Assembly: GCA_022432975.1 (NCBI GenBank)
Contig: CM039509.1
Span: 13,183,860-13,247,859, forward strand
Source of the DNA: Begonia masoniana
Lineage: Eukaryota > Streptophyta > Magnoliopsida > Cucurbitales > Begoniaceae
DNA length: 64,000 bases
Reading direction: 5' to 3'
The notes beneath the pieces were generated by a model. The model saw only the letters and a list, made by a program, of their open reading frames with translations. It did not search any database and was not told the DNA's origin. Shown piece after piece: positions 59,902 through 64,000 of this stretch (within the stretch, counting starts at the first letter, position 1; the number at the start of each line of letters is the position of its first letter). Both the position numbers and the translations under genes were made by a program.

Positions 59902-61038
59902 ACTCTATACTATATCTCTATTCTAATATCCTTCATTCCATTAACCGTTGAGATAAAACTATACCTGAAATAACTGAAGGTCTGACCTCATCATCAACGT
60001 CACCAGGCTCGATAAAAGCAAAGATCCTTGGCACAACCCTTCTCTGATCTCTGCCTGATTGGTCTTTGGCTGGCTTCAGGCAATCTTTGACATAGTGGCC
60101 AATCTCTCCACATCGATAGCACCTATCTGTGCCTAATCTGCAATCGCCATAATGCTCCTTCTGGCATTTAGGACATAGAGGATTTTGAGTAGCTCCTTCC
60201 ATCTGTTTTCCCTTGCCTTGGTCATTCCTTCCCTCATACGGCCTTTTTACTCCTCTTTGTTGTTGCACCTGATGTTGTCCTTTTGGTTGCCAACCCTTGT
60301 CTTGAGATTGAGGCTGAATCTCCCAAAAGAATCCTCGGTAGGCTCCCTCAGTTTGACACATGTTAATTCTGCAGCTTTGAACTCCAGAGCTCTGATCGCA
60401 ATATCTGTATAGGGTACATCCATAACTCCGGATATAATGACGCTCTTCCGAATCTCCGGATTCAACCCTTGCATAAATTGGTGCACCTTGTCCTCATTCT
60501 CGCTCACCAGGCGTGGTGCAAACTGAGACAATGCTTCAAACTTCCGTATGTACTCAGCTACCGAACCAGTCTGTCGTAGCAGCGTAAATTCTGTTAATTT
60601 GGCCGCTCGCACTGTACCGCTGAAATATTTGTCATAAAACACGGTCTTGAACCGTTCCCAAGTTATCATTGTCACGTCCGTAGTTGCTTTGATGGAGTCC
60701 CATCAAAATCGAGCGTCCAATGCGAAATGAAAGGTAAGGCATGCAACCTTCTCCCCATTCTCGATCTTTGCATACGCTAACATGTCCTCCATAGTCCGAA
60801 CCCACTCCTCAGCAACAGAGGGCTCTGAAGACCGACCGTTAAATATCAGAGGTTGTAACTGCTGAAATCTCTCCATACCGTGATTGTTTGGAACTACCAA
60901 CTCTTGGGCTCTGAGACCCTCACAGCTTATTAGTCTATCGATTTACTGAACTTGCATATCCATATGTTGAGCCTGACGATTGAGTAAATCCGTCAGCCTA
61001 TCCATGACTTCATTCCTAGCGTCTCTACCTCGGACCAT
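59902..61038 (-). pseudogene. Element J gag
   Basis: Start codon at about 61038, 150 bases from the 5' LTR. The N-terminus is followed by a stop near 60945, an LQPLIFNG motif, and a capsid domain with VAEEWVRTMEDMLAYAKI and LRQTGSVAEYIRKFEALS. A TGA at about 60702 replaces a conserved Trp. A frameshift near 60340 leads to a basic/Q-rich linker, CPKCQKEHYGDC, and the zinc knuckle CYRCGEIGHYVKDC (about 60075-60120). It ends before a protease active site, near the K insertion. It could still have bound RNA before decay; it is non-functional now. Confidence 0.9.
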
Positions 61039-61170
61039 ATAAAAGTTAAAGACAAATAATCCTAACAAATCAAAATAAAAGAAAGCTTATAAACGTACTT
61101 ACAGTTGAGGAAGCATGTCTGTGTAGTGGCTTGTGCAGTCGAGTAGTCTACCATATTTTAAAATTGGGGA

Positions 61171-61182
61171 GCTCTGATACCA
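61171..61182 (-). promoter_or_regulatory. Primer-binding site of element J
   Basis: Plus strand GCTCTGATACCA, i.e. TGGTATCAGAGC on the element's strand, five bases from its 5' LTR. Confidence 0.9.
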
Positions 61183-61187
61183 CTAAT

Positions 61188-62478
61188 TGTAACGACCCCA
61201 ACCGTTTCGGGTCGTCACAAGACTCTACTTGACGTTGACTTAGACTTAGACATTTCGAGCAAACTTTTTTTTCAACTTTTGGAACATTTAAAACGAAGCC
61301 AAAACCATTTTTTGATAAAACATCAACTCGATTTTTGGGTTTTTAAAATCCTTTGAAATACGTGGGAGACGTTTATAAAGTACGTTTAAAAAGTATCGTA
61401 AAAGGTTGGGTCGAAACGTGTTTTGAAAAGTCAAAATTTGAAAAATTTCATTTGCGGTGCGGCGCGCGCGTCACCCAGGCAGCAGCGTGCACAGAGGGCC
61501 AATGGATCGGCGCTTCGCGCCGATCAATCGGTAGAGTCTCTGCCACTCGATCACCCAACCCGAGCGTGTGCGGATCGATCGGTGCCCAGCGCCTATCGAT
61601 CAGCTGGGGCACTGTAGTAGCGCGCGCCAGCGCCTATTGCACGTGCCCTTGCCGCCCATTCCGCACCTCACTCCACTCCTTCACCTTTTTCTTCACTTTT
61701 TTACATTCATTTCACCTACAATTCAAACCCAAACTCACTTCCAACTATCTCAAGCATAAAATGCCTCAAACCCCAAAACCCGACTCAAAATCGCATCCGA
61801 AAATGTAGCAAAAACTCATGAAAACGAACTGCATGGATCGGTTTGAAAGCTAAGCATAACCCTACGAGTTTAAAATCTCCAAGAAGTTCCAATATTTTTC
61901 CAAAATAAAACTTCACTTCCTATACACTATAATACCCCAACATTCACATCAAAAACTTATCTTTGCATAGACTTTCCCATTAACATATCAATTATCCAAG
62001 AAACCGTCATTAAACGTAATATCATCAAACTAGTTTCAAATCATCCTAAAACAACTATCTATATAATTTCCATATCTTTTCATCCAATCTACCCAAAATA
62101 CCTATACTCTGGTTCCCACGGGTCAAAATCGCCCCGACTGTTCAGCGCACTCCCACGGGCATCCTTCTTCATCCTGTGTGATCATCTAGCAGAGGAACGT
62201 CTTCCTCACTTTGCTCGAGATCACCTCATGTCCTTAGCAACCAAGCGACTCGTTTTGAGCTTTGTCACCTAGGGCTGTGATTTTGGAAGAAAACGGAGGA
62301 GAAACCGTTGATCGGAGAAGAGAATAGGTCGACGTTGAAGGAAACGTTGAAGGAGTAGAGGAAAAAGTCACAGGGACGAAAGGGAGAGAATTTCTCTTTT
62401 GGAGAAATCGTGAAGTCCCGAATAGGGGGGGGGAGATTTATGTTTTAGTGAAATTTTAACTTGTCAAATTACAATTTT
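61188..62478 (-). mobile_element. Element J, 5' LTR, truncated
   Basis: Follows the left LTR closely to ACTTGTCAAATTACAATTT, then stops; about 200 bp equivalent to the end of the left LTR are missing, so no right target duplication can be read. Confidence 0.85.
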
Positions 62479-63040
62479 AACTTGTCAAGCATCAAGCTAT
62501 TAATCCTCATGGAGGAAGCTCATTGTTGATTCTAGAAGGTCATTTAGTCCACATTGTGTTTGCTTTAATTTTTAGTGTAGTGTTGGATTTCATTTATGTA
62601 TTAGTTTGTAATATTGATGGTGGGAACCATCTAGTGAGGAAAAGAGAGTCACATGGCAAGGAGAGACCATAAAGTATTAGGTTACCTCATTTGGCCCAAG
62701 CACTCCTATTTTTCCTCTTTTCTTCCTTTGAATTTTTACTAGTTTTGTAAGAGTTATGGGTGAAAACCCTAATTCTCTTGGAAGTACTATTTATACCAGC
62801 CTTATGGATTGTAATCGTCAGCTTATTTTGAATGAAAATTTTGTGTGGACTTCTTCTTCCAAAATTGAAGTTCCCTTCAAGTGGCCACCTCTCCTTGCTG
62901 AGTAATATCCAAGTGTAATGCGTGTGTCATTTGGATTCCACCTTTGTGAGTGTTAGTGGACTCTATTTTGATATGTCTCTTCTCCATTCTCTTACTCTAG
63001 AGGCGAAATACCTAGCAATGGTGTAGATAACTTTCAACTC
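62479..63040 (+). other. LTR-like, unassigned
   Basis: Contains a TATA-like CTATTTATACC near 62789 and leader-like sequence downstream, similar in style to element A's 5' LTR. No matching partner is visible in the window. No gene. Confidence 0.35.
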
Positions 63041-64000
63041 CCATCATTGAAGCAACATCCACCAACAAGATCCAAAAGAGTTGTTATGGTTTGTTATTTC
63101 GTTCTTAGCCGAGCAGTTAACACTTCCGCAAACATAACTTTTCATCCACAACGATTCTGCCCCTGATTTTTTGAGACATTCAAAGTAACTTATAAGGAAC
63201 CATCTTGTCCAAAAATCGCATCCATACATTTTCAAATGTGGGACTTATAACTTTCCAAAGTTTGCTCATTGTCTCGACCGGAGCAGTATTCATGGTTCCT
63301 AGCACCCCTCGCCATTTCCGTCATAAATTTCACTCAACGCATCCTTTCACCCTTAAATTTGGATCACAACTTCTTCCCTCCCCTCACCAACAACTGTACA
63401 ATTTTAGCTTCCAACTCTTCAAGGAGATTGAGTTGCACCTGTGCAAAAATGTTGCTATGCTTAGCCAAGCAACCGTAGTTAAGCCAACATTGTGTCAAGT
63501 ACTTGCCCAATTTTGTGGCACGTCACAGTTGGTCAAAATCGTCGTCAATCTGAGGTTGGTAATTCGACATCTATCGCTCAATAATGGTGTTTTGTCAAGA
63601 AATTATAATTTTTTTCATCTTCGATATTGTGAGGAACTTAAGCATGCAGTACTCCTAATTTTAGAGCAATTTGGGAGGTTGTAGTGACCAATTTTGCAGT
63701 GGTGTGTTGATATATTCAGAGATTGGAAATCGACCGTTGAAGATATAAATTTGGTTTTTTCTTTCCTTCTCTTTTGGTTGAGGATCAATCTAAATTATCT
63801 CTTGTTGTAAATTTGAAAGGAAATTTGCGGGATTCATTTGGTTGAGCAGAGCATGTCTGTGATCAACGGGTTGAAGGTATAAAACTCCCAACTTTTGTCT
63901 CTGTTTTGTGTTGATTTTAAGAGTGAAAAATGGATGCTTTGATTTGTACGAGAATGAGTTTATTGTGAGGATGAAACTAGTCGCTATGAAAAAAGGATTT
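63041..64000. other. Unassigned sequence with a 159-codon open frame
   Basis: 63205-63684 is open on the plus strand, but its composition and residues show no domain I recognise, and the minus strand is also partly open. It may be a decayed coding region of a transposon. I do not call a gene here. Confidence 0.25.

Larger units (their letters stand above)
54098..62478 (-). mobile_element. Element J, minus-strand gypsy-type element, gag only
   Basis: Left LTR 54098-55583 and right LTR 61188-62478 (truncated) share TGTAACGACCCC starts and long similarity. A perfect complement of the initiator-Met primer site lies beside the right LTR, so the element reads leftward. The interior has gag but no recognisable reverse transcriptase or integrase. 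Solo LTR K interrupts it. Confidence 0.85.

Noticed and set aside
63205..63684. 159-codon frame near the right edge
   Set aside because: No recognisable motif; I kept it only as unassigned sequence.

Overview
This is plant nuclear DNA, probably from a eudicot (inference). It is AT-rich, has no operons, and shows GT...AG intron signals. Tandem and nested Ty3/gypsy-type LTR retrotransposons make up most of it. No intact protein-coding gene is visible; every recognisable coding region carries stops, frameshifts or insertions.

Layout. 1-6590: an old gypsy-like element (A) with a broken gag-protease, cut by a solo LTR (S1, 3921-6507, target duplication GGATA). 6591-8672: non-coding, intron-like DNA. 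8678-24897: element B, which has LTRs, a primer site and a polypurine tract but no coding DNA of its own. A chromovirus-like element C (11817-22071) is nested in B; its 5' LTR carries 34 copies of a 49-bp repeat where the 3' LTR has 3. 24903-31739: intron-rich host DNA with solo LTR D (25075-26661), a short antisense kinase exon fragment, and exons resembling plant RPA1-like (OB-fold, Helitron-type) proteins. That RPA1-like gene resumes at 53023 and is split by a 21-kb insertion.

31740-52986 is this insertion and is nested four deep. Element E (duplication GGTCC) contains solo LTR F (TATTT) in its 3' LTR. F contains the minus-strand element H (35155-47132, ATTAA). H contains solo LTR I (41341-44063, TATAC) in its gag. 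A further solo LTR, G (49672-52214), interrupts E's 3' LTR. 54098-62478: minus-strand element J, which has gag only and is interrupted by solo LTR K (57148-59896, TCATC). 62479-64000: unassigned, LTR-like then unknown.

How the parts relate. The LTRs of C, E, F, G, H, I, J, K and S1 begin TGTAACACCCG-like (or TGTAACGACCC-like) in one orientation, or end in the complement. Most share a hidden layout: a first splice donor, a 41-57-nt mini-exon, a second donor followed by a GGCCTACATCA-like motif, a block resembling CTTAGCATTAGGCT, an acceptor ending TGATGTAG, and then a family-specific array of short, often self-complementary motifs near the 3' end. This shared, apparently spliced, array-bearing LTR is the most interesting structure in the window. 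I found no CRISPR, RNA gene or prokaryotic-type system. All alignments were made by eye.
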